Assembly: GCF_022113815.1 (NCBI RefSeq)
Contig: NZ_SGOM01000001.1
Span: 310,001-374,000, forward strand
Direction of reading: 5' to 3'
DNA from: Vibrio cincinnatiensis
Lineage (GTDB): Bacteria; Pseudomonadota; Gammaproteobacteria; Enterobacterales; Vibrionaceae
Length of the DNA stretch: 64,000 nucleotides
Under the pieces are notes generated by a model, which saw only the letters and a program-made list of their open reading frames with translations, had not been told where the DNA came from and searched no databases. Positions 27,935 to 37,559 of this stretch are shown piece after piece; position 1 is the first letter of the stretch; each line of letters begins with the position of its first letter. Made by a program: the position numbers and the translations under genes.

Positions 27935-28255
27935 TCAGTCACGTTTCCAACGAATATGACAGGATTTCTGCTCAGGATCGCGGCTTAGCAATAAGCTGGC
28001 AAAAACATCATCTAATTCGTCATTCGTTTCATTCACTAATCCGATACGAACTTCAGCATAGCGTTCTCTATCGACAGCAAAGCCAACTTCTGCGTCCCAA
28101 TCAGGAGCGATATCAACAACTTCTGCCGCCCCACGATCATCAAATTGTGCGGTAAACAGAATGACATCAGCAGGCTCAAGATTGTCTGCCGCCATCTCCA
28201 AAAAAATGTCGTAAGCGGTATCAATCGCTTCATCGTAAGAGAGTAAATCAGCCAT
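27935..28255 (-). CDS. YfcZ/YiiS-family small protein (DUF406)
   Basis: The 106-aa acidic cytoplasmic protein fits the YfcZ/YiiS family: EAIDTAYDIFLEMAADNL, DVILFTAQFDDRGAAEVV and a C-terminal LLLSRDPEQKSCHIRWKR. Function is unknown. The stop of efpL is at 28258, only 2 bp upstream of this start codon, so the two are one transcription unit with efpL first. Confidence 0.82.
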   Translation of the reverse strand: MADLLSYDEAIDTAYDIFLEMAADNLEPADVILFTAQFDDRGAAEVVDIAPDWDAEVGFAVDRERYAEVRIGLVNETNDELDDVFASLLLSRDPEQKSCHIRWKRD

Positions 28256-28257
28256 AC

Positions 28258-28824
28258 TTATGCTCGGTTCATGAATTTGCGTTCTGCCGTATTAATGACA
28301 ACACGATCACCCGTTGCAATGTACTCAGGTACTTGTACCACGAGACCCGTTGCAAAACGAGCGGGTTTGGTTCTTGACGATGCAGAGGCGCCTTTAATTG
28401 AAGGATCTGTTTCATCAATTACCATTTCAACTGAAGAAGGCAATTCAATCGCAACAGGGTTACCGTCAACCAGTACTACTTGCATACCTTGAATATCTTC
28501 AGTGATAAACAACAATTCGTCTTCGATATCGGCTTGTTTAAAGGTAAATTGTGAGTAATCCGCATTGTCCATAAAGATATACTCATCACCATCTACATAA
28601 GAGAATGAAATGTTACGTTTATTCATCTCTACAGTATCGAGAAAGTCATCAGACTTATAGCGTTCATCAACACGTGCGCCAGTAGTAAGATCAATACAAC
28701 GCAGTTTGTAGATTTTAGATCCGCCACGACCACCAGGAGTCGTTACTTCAATATCTTTGATTAATAGGGTTTTACCGTTAGATACGATAGCAAACCCTTT
28801 TTTTAATTCACTTGCCTTTGGCAT
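28258..28824 (-). CDS. efpL: Elongation factor P-like protein (EfpL/YeiP)
   Basis: The 188-aa protein has the three-domain EF-P architecture with KOW-like, OB and C-terminal OB domains. The region around the domain I loop, VTTPGGRGGSKIYKLR, carries Arg33 where EF-P has its modified lysine, marking it as the YeiP/EfpL paralogue rather than EF-P. EfpL helps ribosomes through difficult, proline-containing motifs. It is followed after 2 bp by the YfcZ-like gene. Confidence 0.93.
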   Translation of the reverse strand: MPKASELKKGFAIVSNGKTLLIKDIEVTTPGGRGGSKIYKLRCIDLTTGARVDERYKSDDFLDTVEMNKRNISFSYVDGDEYIFMDNADYSQFTFKQADIEDELLFITEDIQGMQVVLVDGNPVAIELPSSVEMVIDETDPSIKGASASSRTKPARFATGLVVQVPEYIATGDRVVINTAERKFMNRA

Positions 28825-29027
28825 GAAAAATACCCTTTGTTCTTAGTTTCGGCGCATTATAACTAAAGCTGTGCGAGAAAAGAAATAATTGCTTTACCCC
28901 TTATTTTCTCATGAAGCTGTTGTTCAATGTAGTGCAAATAATCAGCAAGAGATAGCCTTGCTATTGATTCCAACTAACGCTTAGGGGAACATGAGGCGAC
29001 GATTTCTATAAGGAGCGGTTCTTTGGC

Positions 29028-29795
29028 ATGACTTTGTCGCCTATTGATCCTAATCAGCCATTTCAACCTCAGTATCAACCTGCGATTAACGAGTTGGTCA
29101 ATTATTTGCGGGCTGGATTAGGAAAACAGCTACACAGTGTTTATCTTTATGGCAGTGTTGCTCGTAAAACGGCGCAGCCTAATGCCTCGAACTTGGATGT
29201 AATCGTAGTGACGTACGAGTCGATTGAAAGAAATCGGACAACCTTGCTCAATACTATCCGCTGGCGTTTTCAAAAACGTTTTCCATTTATTACGGATGTA
29301 TCTGTAAAAACCGCCTTGGTTTCACAAGTGGCAAGTCTAGACAGTCTCTTCTCTTGGGGATTTATGCTTCGCCATTGCAGTGTTTGCGTATATGGTGAAA
29401 ATTTGGCGGAATGTTTCGGGGACTATGAACCCAGTTGGGAAATTGCAAAGCATTGGAATATGGATGTGGAAGATTGGCTGCATGTCTACCGTGACAAAAT
29501 TGCTAAAGCACAGACAAAGGAAGAGCAGGTCAGTGCCCAGAAAATGATTGCTAAAAAATTATTACGAGCCAGCTATTCTTTGGTGATGTATCAGGACAAG
29601 CATTGGTTTGATGATCCTCTGCGATGCGGTGAATCTTTTTTACGTTATTATCCTGAAAAACAAAAAGAAATTGAAAGATTAGCCATCTTACTTTCTGGAA
29701 AGGTGATAGCGAAACGCTCTGTGATTGGGTTGCTTGACAGTTTTGGACCTTGGTTGGTAAAGCAGTATCAGAAAACCGAATTTAGAATTGGTTGA
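29028..29795 (+). CDS. Nucleotidyltransferase-fold protein with substituted catalytic Asp
   Basis: The 255-aa protein begins with a Pol-beta-type nucleotidyltransferase domain: LYLYGSVARKT (Gly42-Ser43), strand ASNLDVIVVTY (54-64) and a third strand ITDVSVKTA with Asp90. Active members have S-D-x-D at the first strand. Here it is S54-N55-L56-D57, so the first metal-binding Asp is Asn. The C-terminal 110 residues are helical and resemble a HEPN/KNTase-like bundle. It may be a degenerate or binding-only homologue of antibiotic or toxin nucleotidyltransferases. ATG with AAGGAG about 14 bp upstream. Substrate unknown. Confidence 0.75.
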   Translation: MTLSPIDPNQPFQPQYQPAINELVNYLRAGLGKQLHSVYLYGSVARKTAQPNASNLDVIVVTYESIERNRTTLLNTIRWRFQKRFPFITDVSVKTALVSQVASLDSLFSWGFMLRHCSVCVYGENLAECFGDYEPSWEIAKHWNMDVEDWLHVYRDKIAKAQTKEEQVSAQKMIAKKLLRASYSLVMYQDKHWFDDPLRCGESFLRYYPEKQKEIERLAILLSGKVIAKRSVIGLLDSFGPWLVKQYQKTEFRIG

Positions 29796-30125
29796 GTCAA
29801 TGTATGGTTATCTAAAAAATAATTTGAACTCAATCTATTTTATTAAATCGAGGAATTCTAACGATTCTAATTGATTAGAGCAATAGTTAATCTATTGGTT
29901 TGTTCAATTTATGGTTCAGGGAAAATATTATCGGAATTGACCTACATGACATTGTGATATGAAAGGCGGAGAATACCGACATTCTAGTAGCTGGTATTGA
30001 TTAAAGAATAAAAATGCTATCAAAGATTATTAATCTAAAAAATTTCAAAGGGTTAATTCAATCAGTGATGGATAGGTATTTTGTTCTCCGCATCCAAACC
30101 ATAAAGGTCTCAATTCGTAATTAAA
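29796..30125. other. AT-rich intergenic region upstream of the EIIC-EAL gene
   Basis: I see no ORF, tRNA or clear operator in these 330 bp. An 8-bp complementary pair GCGGAGAA / TTCTCCGC lies near 29967 and 30085, too far apart to be a convincing hairpin. Confidence 0.4.
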
Positions 30126-32167
30126 ATGAAGATCAATTCAACAACAATGATACCGACCTCGTTAAAAACCGTTTTTGATGAGGGTATCTCCCGTGTTTCT
30201 GCGCTTTTATCTATTTTCCGGGAAAGCATGGTATGGCTTATTCCTTGTGTAATGGTAGCGGCATTGTCGCAGTTTGTTGCGGTTGCAGTTGAGCTTTATT
30301 ATGGTCAAGGATTTTGGCTTGCTGAAAAGTTGCACTCGTTAGATGATGTTGTTGTTCGAACATTACCCTATTTAATTACGGCTTCCATCTCTTATATGTT
30401 AGCCATTCGCTATTCGTTGCCTCGTTCTGCCATCATCTTATTGTGCACCCTTTATCTTGCGATTGCGTCTGAAGTGGCTCATATCGGCGCGGCTTTACCG
30501 GTTTATCAGTCTTTCTTTGCGATTGTTATGCCTTTTGGTTCCGTGCCACTGATCTTTTTCTTTTTCCGACTCTTTTCATCACACAAAAATGAAAACATTA
30601 TTGTTAAAGAGTCCTTTCAGATTATTATTCCCGGCTTAATGGCAGCATTGATTATTATTCATTTAAGTGTATTTTCTTTGCGTTACTTAGCGTCATTACC
30701 CCTGAATGATATAATATTCAATTACATTTCACCTGATAATGCTTATGCTTTTGGTATTGTTTTTTCTTTTTTAAATTCTTTTTTCTGGTTTTTAGGCATT
30801 CATGCTCATCATGTGATGGGTGTCTTTATCCAAGCATTGAATGAAACGCCAGATCTATTTCCATTAAGTATTAACTTCTTAAGAAGTTTTGTTTTTATCG
30901 GTGGTAGCGGTTCTACGTTAGCCCTCGCTATTGTTCTTCTGCTCTTTTCTAAGCATAGAAGCGTTCGTTTATTAGCCTTATCCAGTTTATTCACAAGCAT
31001 GATTAATGTTAATGAATTACTGTTGTTTGGTTTACCCATTATTTTAAACTTTCGCTTTTTACGCCCATTTTTGCTAGCACCTATCATTAATGTGGTGCTT
31101 GCATTATTGGCAGTTGATGTGGGTTTTATTGAACCGACATTATCAAATGTCTACCCATATACGCCAGTTTTCCTTAACTCTTGGCTTGCGTCAGGTGGGG
31201 ATTGGCACGCCGTGGTGTTGCAAGTTGCTTTGCTGTTTATCTCATGTACGGTTTATTTTCCATCTGTACGTTATCTGAATAAACAGGACAATATTTTCTA
31301 TTTGCGTTCTTTAGATACGACTTATATTCGATGCCTTGAAGAAGCAAAATCTGTGAATAACGACAGTGTGTTGATCTCTCGTCAAAAAGAGAAAGAGATG
31401 GCTGAAGTTGAACGTAAAATCCAAATTATTGGTAGAACTGAGTTTTTTGTGCAATATCAGCCACAAATCAGCCAACTAACCGGTAAAGTGATTGGCTGTG
31501 AGTCTTTGCTTCGGGCCAAAAATGACCAGGGAGAAATTCTGTACCCTAATGCATTTTTACCGTGGTTAGAAAAAGCAAATTTAATGAAGGATATTGACCT
31601 CTGGGTGGTGCGCCGTGTCGTCCGAGATTTAAAACGGCGAGAAGCTTTGGGGGTGAATGTAAATACCAGCGTTAATATTACGGTTTATACATTGATGGAT
31701 GATCAGTGCATGGAGCAAATTGTCCGTTTGATTGAACCGGTGAGTCAGTATCTGGATTTTGAGATAACAGAAGGCTCTCTACTGCAAGATAAAGCGAAGC
31801 TAGCGGGTGTTTTTGAACGGTTACCGAACTCGGTTGTCATATTCATATTGATGATTTTGGTACAGGTTATTCTTCAATGAGTTACCTTAATTTGTTTGAT
31901 ATTGATGCGATTAAAATCGATCGTTCTTTTGTACAAGCACTGGATACTGAGAAAGGGCGTAAAGTTTTCTCTGGTATCTATGCGGTTGCAAATGAGTTGG
32001 CGATGGATGTTGTGGTAGAAGGGGTTGAAACACAAGAACAGCTCAACTTTGTATCGCAGTTTAAACAAGTTTCGGTACAAGGCTGGTATTACAGCAAGCC
32101 ATTAAATGAGCAAGACTTTATTGATTATGTGATGTTACGCCAAGGTGTCTTTTCCTTAGCGGGTTAA
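30126..32167 (+). pseudogene. PTS EIIC-like / EAL domain protein, frameshifted
   Basis: The first frame (30126-31880, 584 aa) encodes a PTS-EIIC-like membrane domain of about ten helices (residues 30-385). An EAL domain follows with CESLLRA (Glu459), the NTSVNIT strand and FEITEGSL. The frame then goes astray at about 31838-31843. The second frame (codons in phase with 31844) restores HIDDFGTGYSS, IDAIKIDRSF, VVEGVET and WYYSKPL to the stop at 32167. A one-base loss or two-base gain explains it. All catalytic residues of a c-di-GMP phosphodiesterase are present across both frames. It may be a true lesion or an assembly error. It overlaps polB tail-to-tail by 4 bp. Confidence 0.85.
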
Positions 32168-34527
32168 AAAAGCCCTAGCTGTGCGGCAATGATTTGTTCA
32201 AATTGGAGGCCGATAAACGGCAAAATGGCATCGGCAACGGGCTTGAGCTGTTTATCTATATAGTGTTGATAATCGATTGGACTGGTTAAATATTCTTTTG
32301 GTTCTGGGCCGTTAAGTGTGATCACGTATCCAATGCGGCCTTTATTCTGATATTGTAGCGCACGTCCTAATCGGGTATTAATGTCATCAGCAAGGCGTGC
32401 TGCACGAACTTGTGGTGGTACATTTTTTTGATATTCGTGCAACTTTCTTCGTAATCGTTTTTGATAGATAAGTTCGTCATCACATTCTCCCGCAAGGGTT
32501 TGCTCAACCATCGCTCGGATATATTCTTCGACAGGTTGAGAATGAAAAACCCGCCAATACAATTCTGATTGAAAGCGCTGTGCAAGTGGCGTCCAATCGG
32601 TTCTGGCACTTTCTAAGCCTTTAAATACCATACGTTCATTTCCTGGCTCACCGAGTAACCCCGCATAGCGTTTTTTTGAACCGGTTTCTGACCCTCGGAT
32701 TGTTGGCATTAAAAATTGACGGTAGTGGGTTTCATACTCAAGCTCTAAAAATGAATCGAGAGCGTATGTTTGCTGTAAATGGGCTTTCCACCACTGGTTT
32801 ATTTCTGCTACTAAGGTTTGGCCGATGGTATTAGCTTCATGATGTTGACACGCACTCCCTAATGAAACAAAAGTAGAATCAGTATCTCCATAAATGACTT
32901 GATAACCTTTTTGTTCAATCAGCAGTTTGGTTTGTTTCATGATCTCATGCCCACGCATAGTAATACTTGAGGCTAGGCGTGTATCAAAAAATCGGCATCC
33001 TGATGAGCCTAAAACGCCATAGAAAGAATTCATGATGATTTTTATCGCTTGAGAAAAGGCTTGATCATGGCTCTTTTTGGCGCGATCTCGTGCAGCCCAG
33101 AGCGCTTCAATCATGGCGGGCAAAAAGTGGTGGTGACGATGGAATTGCCCTCCTCGAAACCCCGCTACCGCTTGATGCGGCTCAGCCCCAACATCAAGAG
33201 CCAAACCTTCTATTAAGCCTAATGGATCAATTAGAAATGAGCGAATAATCGAGGGATAAAGGCTTTTAAAATCAAAAACTAAAACGGAGTCGTATAATCC
33301 GGGTATGGAATCCATCACATAGCCACCGGGGCTGGCGACCCAATCTTCGGAATGTAGGTTAGGGGCGACGTATCCGGCACGATGTAATTGAGGTAAATAA
33401 AGGTTGGTAAAGGCGGCGACAGAACCTCCGATACGATCCAGCTCTAACCCGGTTAGTCTTGAGCGTTGAAGGGCAAATTCGAGTAAGTGTGTGTGTTCAA
33501 AAATACGGTTAACTAATAGACAGTCTTGCAGATTATATTGTGCTAATTGTGGTTTGTTTTCACGAAACATTCGATTGATCTCATCCATGCGATCATGTGG
33601 GTTATCAATGGCTTTCCCTTCTCCTAATAACTCACGAGAGACGGCTTCTAATGACCAAGAACGAAATTGATATGTAGCGGTTTTTAGTGTATCGATGCCG
33701 TCTAAGACCACTCGGCCTGGTAGGGTAATAAAGCCCTGATTGGTTTCGGAACCAGAGCGAAAAAAACTGACTTGATGGCCTCGCCCTAGCCTGAGTTTCA
33801 TGTTGTGCCATTCGGCTCGTCTGTGGAGTAAACGAAAGTCGAAATCAATGATATTCCAGCCAATAATGATGTCAGGATCAAAGCGATGGAACCATTCAAT
33901 CAGAGCGATTAATAATGCTTGCTCATCTTTGACCCATTGGATCGTTGTATCTGCGGGCTGCGCTTCTCCTATCATCAAGACACGGCTATCCATTGGACTA
34001 TCTAATCCAATGGAGTAGAGTAGGCCCTTTTCTGAGCACTCAATATCGAGGGAAACAACCTTAAGTTTTGGGAGGTAGTTTGTCTGGCGGCATTTGGCAC
34101 TGCGTATTTGTCGATGATGAGGGTAAGAAAATCGTTCCCCCGTAAATTCTAAGCTGCCTTTAATAAAGCGTTCCATTAAATAGCGATCAGCAAGCTTAAT
34201 ATCGGCTTCTAATGTTGTAAGCCCCGCTTGACTTAATGCTTGTTTGAGTTGCACTGCATGACGCAAATTGGCACAGTAACAAGCGGCCAGCGGTTGTAAA
34301 GAAAAGTCTTTAAGAGGGAGTGGACGAATATCTAGCTGAAAGGGCTGGTGCTGAGCAATAGATTGGCAGCGGGTAATATCATCTTGTGCAATAAAGAAAA
34401 CAGGCTTTTCCCCTTCAATAATGAGTTGAGTTGGTCCGTTATCTGTAGAAAGCCATAACTCAATTTGGCTTCGACCATCTATATCTCTTGCTTGCCGAGT
34501 GAGGACAAAACCTGGTTCAAGGAGCAC
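32164..34527 (-). CDS. polB: DNA polymerase II (family B)
   Basis: The 787-aa protein is the standard size for bacterial Pol II. The exonuclease domain shows VVSLDIECSEKG and the IIIGWNIIDFDFRLL motif. The polymerase domain shows DFKSLYPSIIRSF (motif A), KIIMNSFYGVLGSSG (motif B) and YGDTDSTFV (motif C). The C-terminus has KKRYAGLL. Pol II does translesion and restart synthesis. In E. coli it is LexA-controlled, but upstream of this start I found no convincing CTGT-N8-ACAG site. Confidence 0.96.
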   Translation of the reverse strand: MLLEPGFVLTRQARDIDGRSQIELWLSTDNGPTQLIIEGEKPVFFIAQDDITRCQSIAQHQPFQLDIRPLPLKDFSLQPLAACYCANLRHAVQLKQALSQAGLTTLEADIKLADRYLMERFIKGSLEFTGERFSYPHHRQIRSAKCRQTNYLPKLKVVSLDIECSEKGLLYSIGLDSPMDSRVLMIGEAQPADTTIQWVKDEQALLIALIEWFHRFDPDIIIGWNIIDFDFRLLHRRAEWHNMKLRLGRGHQVSFFRSGSETNQGFITLPGRVVLDGIDTLKTATYQFRSWSLEAVSRELLGEGKAIDNPHDRMDEINRMFRENKPQLAQYNLQDCLLVNRIFEHTHLLEFALQRSRLTGLELDRIGGSVAAFTNLYLPQLHRAGYVAPNLHSEDWVASPGGYVMDSIPGLYDSVLVFDFKSLYPSIIRSFLIDPLGLIEGLALDVGAEPHQAVAGFRGGQFHRHHHFLPAMIEALWAARDRAKKSHDQAFSQAIKIIMNSFYGVLGSSGCRFFDTRLASSITMRGHEIMKQTKLLIEQKGYQVIYGDTDSTFVSLGSACQHHEANTIGQTLVAEINQWWKAHLQQTYALDSFLELEYETHYRQFLMPTIRGSETGSKKRYAGLLGEPGNERMVFKGLESARTDWTPLAQRFQSELYWRVFHSQPVEEYIRAMVEQTLAGECDDELIYQKRLRRKLHEYQKNVPPQVRAARLADDINTRLGRALQYQNKGRIGYVITLNGPEPKEYLTSPIDYQHYIDKQLKPVADAILPFIGLQFEQIIAAQLGLF

Positions 34528-34646
34528 GTTAGGTTACCTGTTTGTATTGCTGTATTTTTTATGCAGCCTACCGTTAACCTTGGGTAAGAGCAAGTCGCCG
34601 ATCACCGATAAAAGACGATGACTGGCGACCTTAAGAAGGGGAATGG

Positions 34647-36518
34647 TTAATAATAAAAATAGCCTGTGAGTTTGCTGCCCAGTTCTTCTTGCTGCCAGTG
34701 TTGGTAACGAACCTCACTGCGTATTGCCCAGTGACGATTCAAACTCCAGTTCCAGCTTAAGTTGATTTGGCTGTGGTGATCCGCATCACTATTAAAGAGT
34801 GATAAGTATTGTCCCTGTAAACCCACACGGTGTTTATCCGCGATTTGCCAGAGTAACCCAGCTTCAACCCCTGCACCGTAGTTGACTTGATGTTCAGTCA
34901 ATTCTCCGTGGTTAATGGACGCAGAAAGGAGTGCGTAAGAGTGAACACCTTGTGCTTCTCCCCAGGCTTGCCCATATCCCCCTTGTAAAAACCAACGGCC
35001 TTCTCGTTGATGGTGATTCGGTTGACGGTCAAACCCTAAGCGAAGATTCCAAGCTAGGCTAGAGAAAACACTTTGGTTAGGAGCCACGGTCATCGCATCT
35101 AATAAATACAGCTTTTCTAAGCGGCTCGTTTGATGTTCATCATGGCTCAGTTGCAGATCCAAAAAGCTAATTTGAGCCCCCGGGATAAACCCTTCTTGAG
35201 AGTCTAATAAATCGTGATAAGCCGCTCTCCACTCGATATTAACGGCTGAGGGAGTTTGCCGCCAATATTGTCCGCTAAACCCTAACCGTGCAGAACCATG
35301 TCCTTGTTCCGGTGAAACGGTTGGTGTGGGGACAGGAGTAAATGGAGATGGCGTTTCTAATTGACTGCGCAGTGACAATAATTGCGTGAGGCGTTTTGCA
35401 GTGGGGTCACGTTCTAAACCTTGGTCATAAAGTTCAAAGTTAAGCCACTCATAGGCAAACTCATAAATGGCGGCCAGCTCTTCGGTTGTAAACTGCTCGG
35501 GAGATGGGAACTCTCCTTGTTTAGCTTGCTGTGCTGCGGCAAAAATATCAGGAGAAACTTGTTTGGACTGATTGAGTAAACGTGTCCCAAAAGATTCACG
35601 ATAGCGAGGCGTAGAGATAAGCCCTCGTTTTGCTAAAGCACCGACGGTATCTGAAGGAATGGCTTGCAGTGGAAAATCTTTCACTAACTGGAGATCATCA
35701 CGAGCCAATTCTAATAAAGCCAGTAGCTGATAAGAGCAATTTTCATCCAAGAAGTAGTAATCGAACTCGGCTTGTTGCATTTCCCATAAATGTAGAAGGA
35801 TTCGTTCTACTTCTTGCTCCGTTAAGTTGAGTGGGTATTCCCAAATATCACGAGATTCAATATCGTTATATTCTCGAACTTTTCGGTAATAGGGCATGAC
35901 AGTAAACCGCCCAGGATAGGCACCAAATAACCCTTTTGCTGCATACAAAGCCGCATTGTCATTACCTTCTGGTTCTGCAGCAAAGTTAATGGCAAAGGCG
36001 ACCAACTCCTTATGGCGCGTTTGATCTTTTGCATCAATCCGTAACAAAGTATGCCCAAACATAGATGAAGGATTATTCATAAATGCAGTTGGGAAAATTA
36101 AAGTCATTCCTGCTGGATCAATGACAGTGCGCCAGTTTTCTAAATCTGGACAGTCGAGAGTTATCGTATCATGGCCCAACTGAGACTCAATCCAACGATA
36201 TCGCGCTGGGTAAGTGCAACGAGCTTGCTTGGCGAGCTCGGCATCTTCATGGTAGAGCTTCTCAACTGTGGCTCGTAGTTCCGCCTCTGGATCTTGTTTA
36301 CCCTTGGGGGCAATGAAAAACTCTTGAGAGTCTACAGTACTGCGATAGCCTGATAGATAGGAGGGCAAATAATGTCCAAGTTTTAGCCAGTAGGGGTGCT
36401 TGGCAAGGGATGCTATATCCACTTGAGGGGAGGCCAAAGCGCTCGTGTTGAATATTAACCCATTTGCCAGCAGGCAATAGGAAAGTAAACGGCGGCGGTT
36501 TATAGAAGAAAATCTCAT
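34647..36518 (-). CDS. DUF4105 (Lnb-like) periplasmic domain fused to outer-membrane beta-barrel
   Basis: From the ATG at 36518 the protein is 623 aa; the frame opens earlier only with a TTG. Residues 1-30 are a signal peptide (RRRLLSYCLLANGLIF...ALAS). The DUF4105 domain has SSMFGHTLLRID (His156) and FLDENCSYQLLALL (Asn260-Cys261), a His/Asn-Cys arrangement like LRAT/NlpC-type thiol enzymes. The last ~200 residues alternate polar and aromatic/hydrophobic residues and end in an aromatic (GYFYY), typical of an outer-membrane beta-barrel. So it is probably an outer-membrane enzyme facing the periplasm. DUF3015 lies upstream on the same strand. Substrate unknown. Confidence 0.82.
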   Translation of the reverse strand: MRFSSINRRRLLSYCLLANGLIFNTSALASPQVDIASLAKHPYWLKLGHYLPSYLSGYRSTVDSQEFFIAPKGKQDPEAELRATVEKLYHEDAELAKQARCTYPARYRWIESQLGHDTITLDCPDLENWRTVIDPAGMTLIFPTAFMNNPSSMFGHTLLRIDAKDQTRHKELVAFAINFAAEPEGNDNAALYAAKGLFGAYPGRFTVMPYYRKVREYNDIESRDIWEYPLNLTEQEVERILLHLWEMQQAEFDYYFLDENCSYQLLALLELARDDLQLVKDFPLQAIPSDTVGALAKRGLISTPRYRESFGTRLLNQSKQVSPDIFAAAQQAKQGEFPSPEQFTTEELAAIYEFAYEWLNFELYDQGLERDPTAKRLTQLLSLRSQLETPSPFTPVPTPTVSPEQGHGSARLGFSGQYWRQTPSAVNIEWRAAYHDLLDSQEGFIPGAQISFLDLQLSHDEHQTSRLEKLYLLDAMTVAPNQSVFSSLAWNLRLGFDRQPNHHQREGRWFLQGGYGQAWGEAQGVHSYALLSASINHGELTEHQVNYGAGVEAGLLWQIADKHRVGLQGQYLSLFNSDADHHSQINLSWNWSLNRHWAIRSEVRYQHWQQEELGSKLTGYFYY

Positions 36519-36552
36519 GCCAATAGAGTCATTATGCTGTGTTGTGCTGAGC

Positions 36553-36579
36553 AATAAAAAGTGCCCTCAACGGGCACTT
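36553..36579 (-). terminator. Terminator of the DUF3015 gene
   Basis: AAGTGCCC (36559-36566) pairs with GGGCACTT (36572-36579), followed on the minus strand by TTTTTATT. It lies between the DUF3015 stop and the DUF4105 start, so the abundant small protein may be expressed mainly alone, with limited readthrough. Confidence 0.85.
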
Positions 36580-36640
36580 ATGAAGTTTATCGAGCCACGA
36601 AGTCAACCTTTTAATACTGGATGCTTCGTGTGTACTCAAC

Positions 36641-37123
36641 TTAGATCGAGTAAGCTGCTAGAGCTTGATCTTGTGCAACTAGAGTATTTAGGTTAGTAAA
36701 TACTTCTTGTGACGTTACATTTTCAGATTGGAAAACTTGTGCAAAGTTTTCTTTTGCCATTTGGTTGAAAGCTGCTTTATCTGCTTCTTGGATGCCCCAA
36801 ACTTCAGAAAGTGTTGCTAGAGTTTCACCTTCACCACGTGCGATATCACGAGCTAGGTTATCTAGGTTACCGTCAATGAATAGTGCAAGTTTTTGTGCAG
36901 AGTTAATGGTGCCAGTACCATCACAACCTAAAGTACCGAAAGTGATACCAAAAGTTTGGTTACCGGAAGTACCGTTAGTTGTTGCGCCAAGAACTTTAAA
37001 CACTTTACCTTGCTGACCATCAAAGATCATTGTACCCAGACCACAACCGATGTCTGAGTCTGCCATAGCCGCGTTGGAAAGAGGAAGTACCGCTAGAGCG
37101 GCCACTGCAAGTAGTTTTTTCAT
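36641..37123 (-). CDS. DUF3015 secreted small protein
   Basis: The 160-aa protein has a clear signal peptide (MKKLLAVAALAVLPLSNAAMA) and a mature domain starting DSDIGCGLGTMIFDGQQG, with a second Cys in FGTLGCDGTG that could form a disulfide with the first. The remainder is helical. DUF3015 proteins are periplasmic and often lie beside DUF4105 genes, as here. The start has a good AAGGGAAA ribosome site overlapping a TGATAATGATAA repeat. Function unknown; it may be a partner or substrate of the neighbour. Confidence 0.85.
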   Translation of the reverse strand: MKKLLAVAALAVLPLSNAAMADSDIGCGLGTMIFDGQQGKVFKVLGATTNGTSGNQTFGITFGTLGCDGTGTINSAQKLALFIDGNLDNLARDIARGEGETLATLSEVWGIQEADKAAFNQMAKENFAQVFQSENVTSQEVFTNLNTLVAQDQALAAYSI

Positions 37124-37559
37124 AAGTTTCCCTTATCATTATCATTTTCGTATCAATTTAGAGTGAATCATATCGTGGATACTTTTTTGCTTGTCAGCAA
37201 GTAGCGCCCACCGATCCATCTATTGACAGAGGCTATAAATATATGAAATAAGCTGCATTTTCAACTGGAAATGGTGATTTTCTTCACTTTTTCTACGGAT
37301 TTTGTTGCATTGGTTCAGTTGTTATTCCACAAGAGTGGCAAATTATTTTATTAGTGATTCACGCCCTGAAGAATAATGCGTTTTTATGCGAGTCAAATTG
37401 CGTATTGAATACCACAGTTTATTAAAGAAGTTCTTGCCAAAATTAATGTTTAGGCACATATTCGTTGGCAGCGAGCTAGCCATTTAGGTTAGACTAAGCG
37501 GTCATGCTGTTGCCCATTCTGTGGTGGCAGAGCGAATAGATTAGTGTGGAGATACAAGT
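37124..37559. other. Divergent intergenic region between DUF3015 gene and uvrY
   Basis: These 436 bp hold promoters for both genes but I see no ORF or RNA. The DUF3015 leader contains a repeated GATAAT-like sequence at about 37132-37146. Just before uvrY, GTGGAGATAC supplies its ribosome site. Confidence 0.45.

Noticed and set aside
31838..31850. Programmed ribosomal frameshift in the EIIC-EAL gene
   Set aside because: No slippery heptamer (X-XXY-YYZ) or obvious downstream pseudoknot is visible; a lesion or sequencing error is simpler.
34528..34570. Possible LexA box upstream of polB (CTGT ... GCAG around 34550-34566)
   Set aside because: Spacing is nine rather than eight and the second half-site is not ACAG, so it does not fit the LexA consensus.
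37132..37146. Fur-box-like TGATAATGATAA upstream of the DUF3015 gene
   Set aside because: Only one half of the 7-1-7 motif matches, and it overlaps the ribosome site; a repeat of GATAAT alone is weak evidence.
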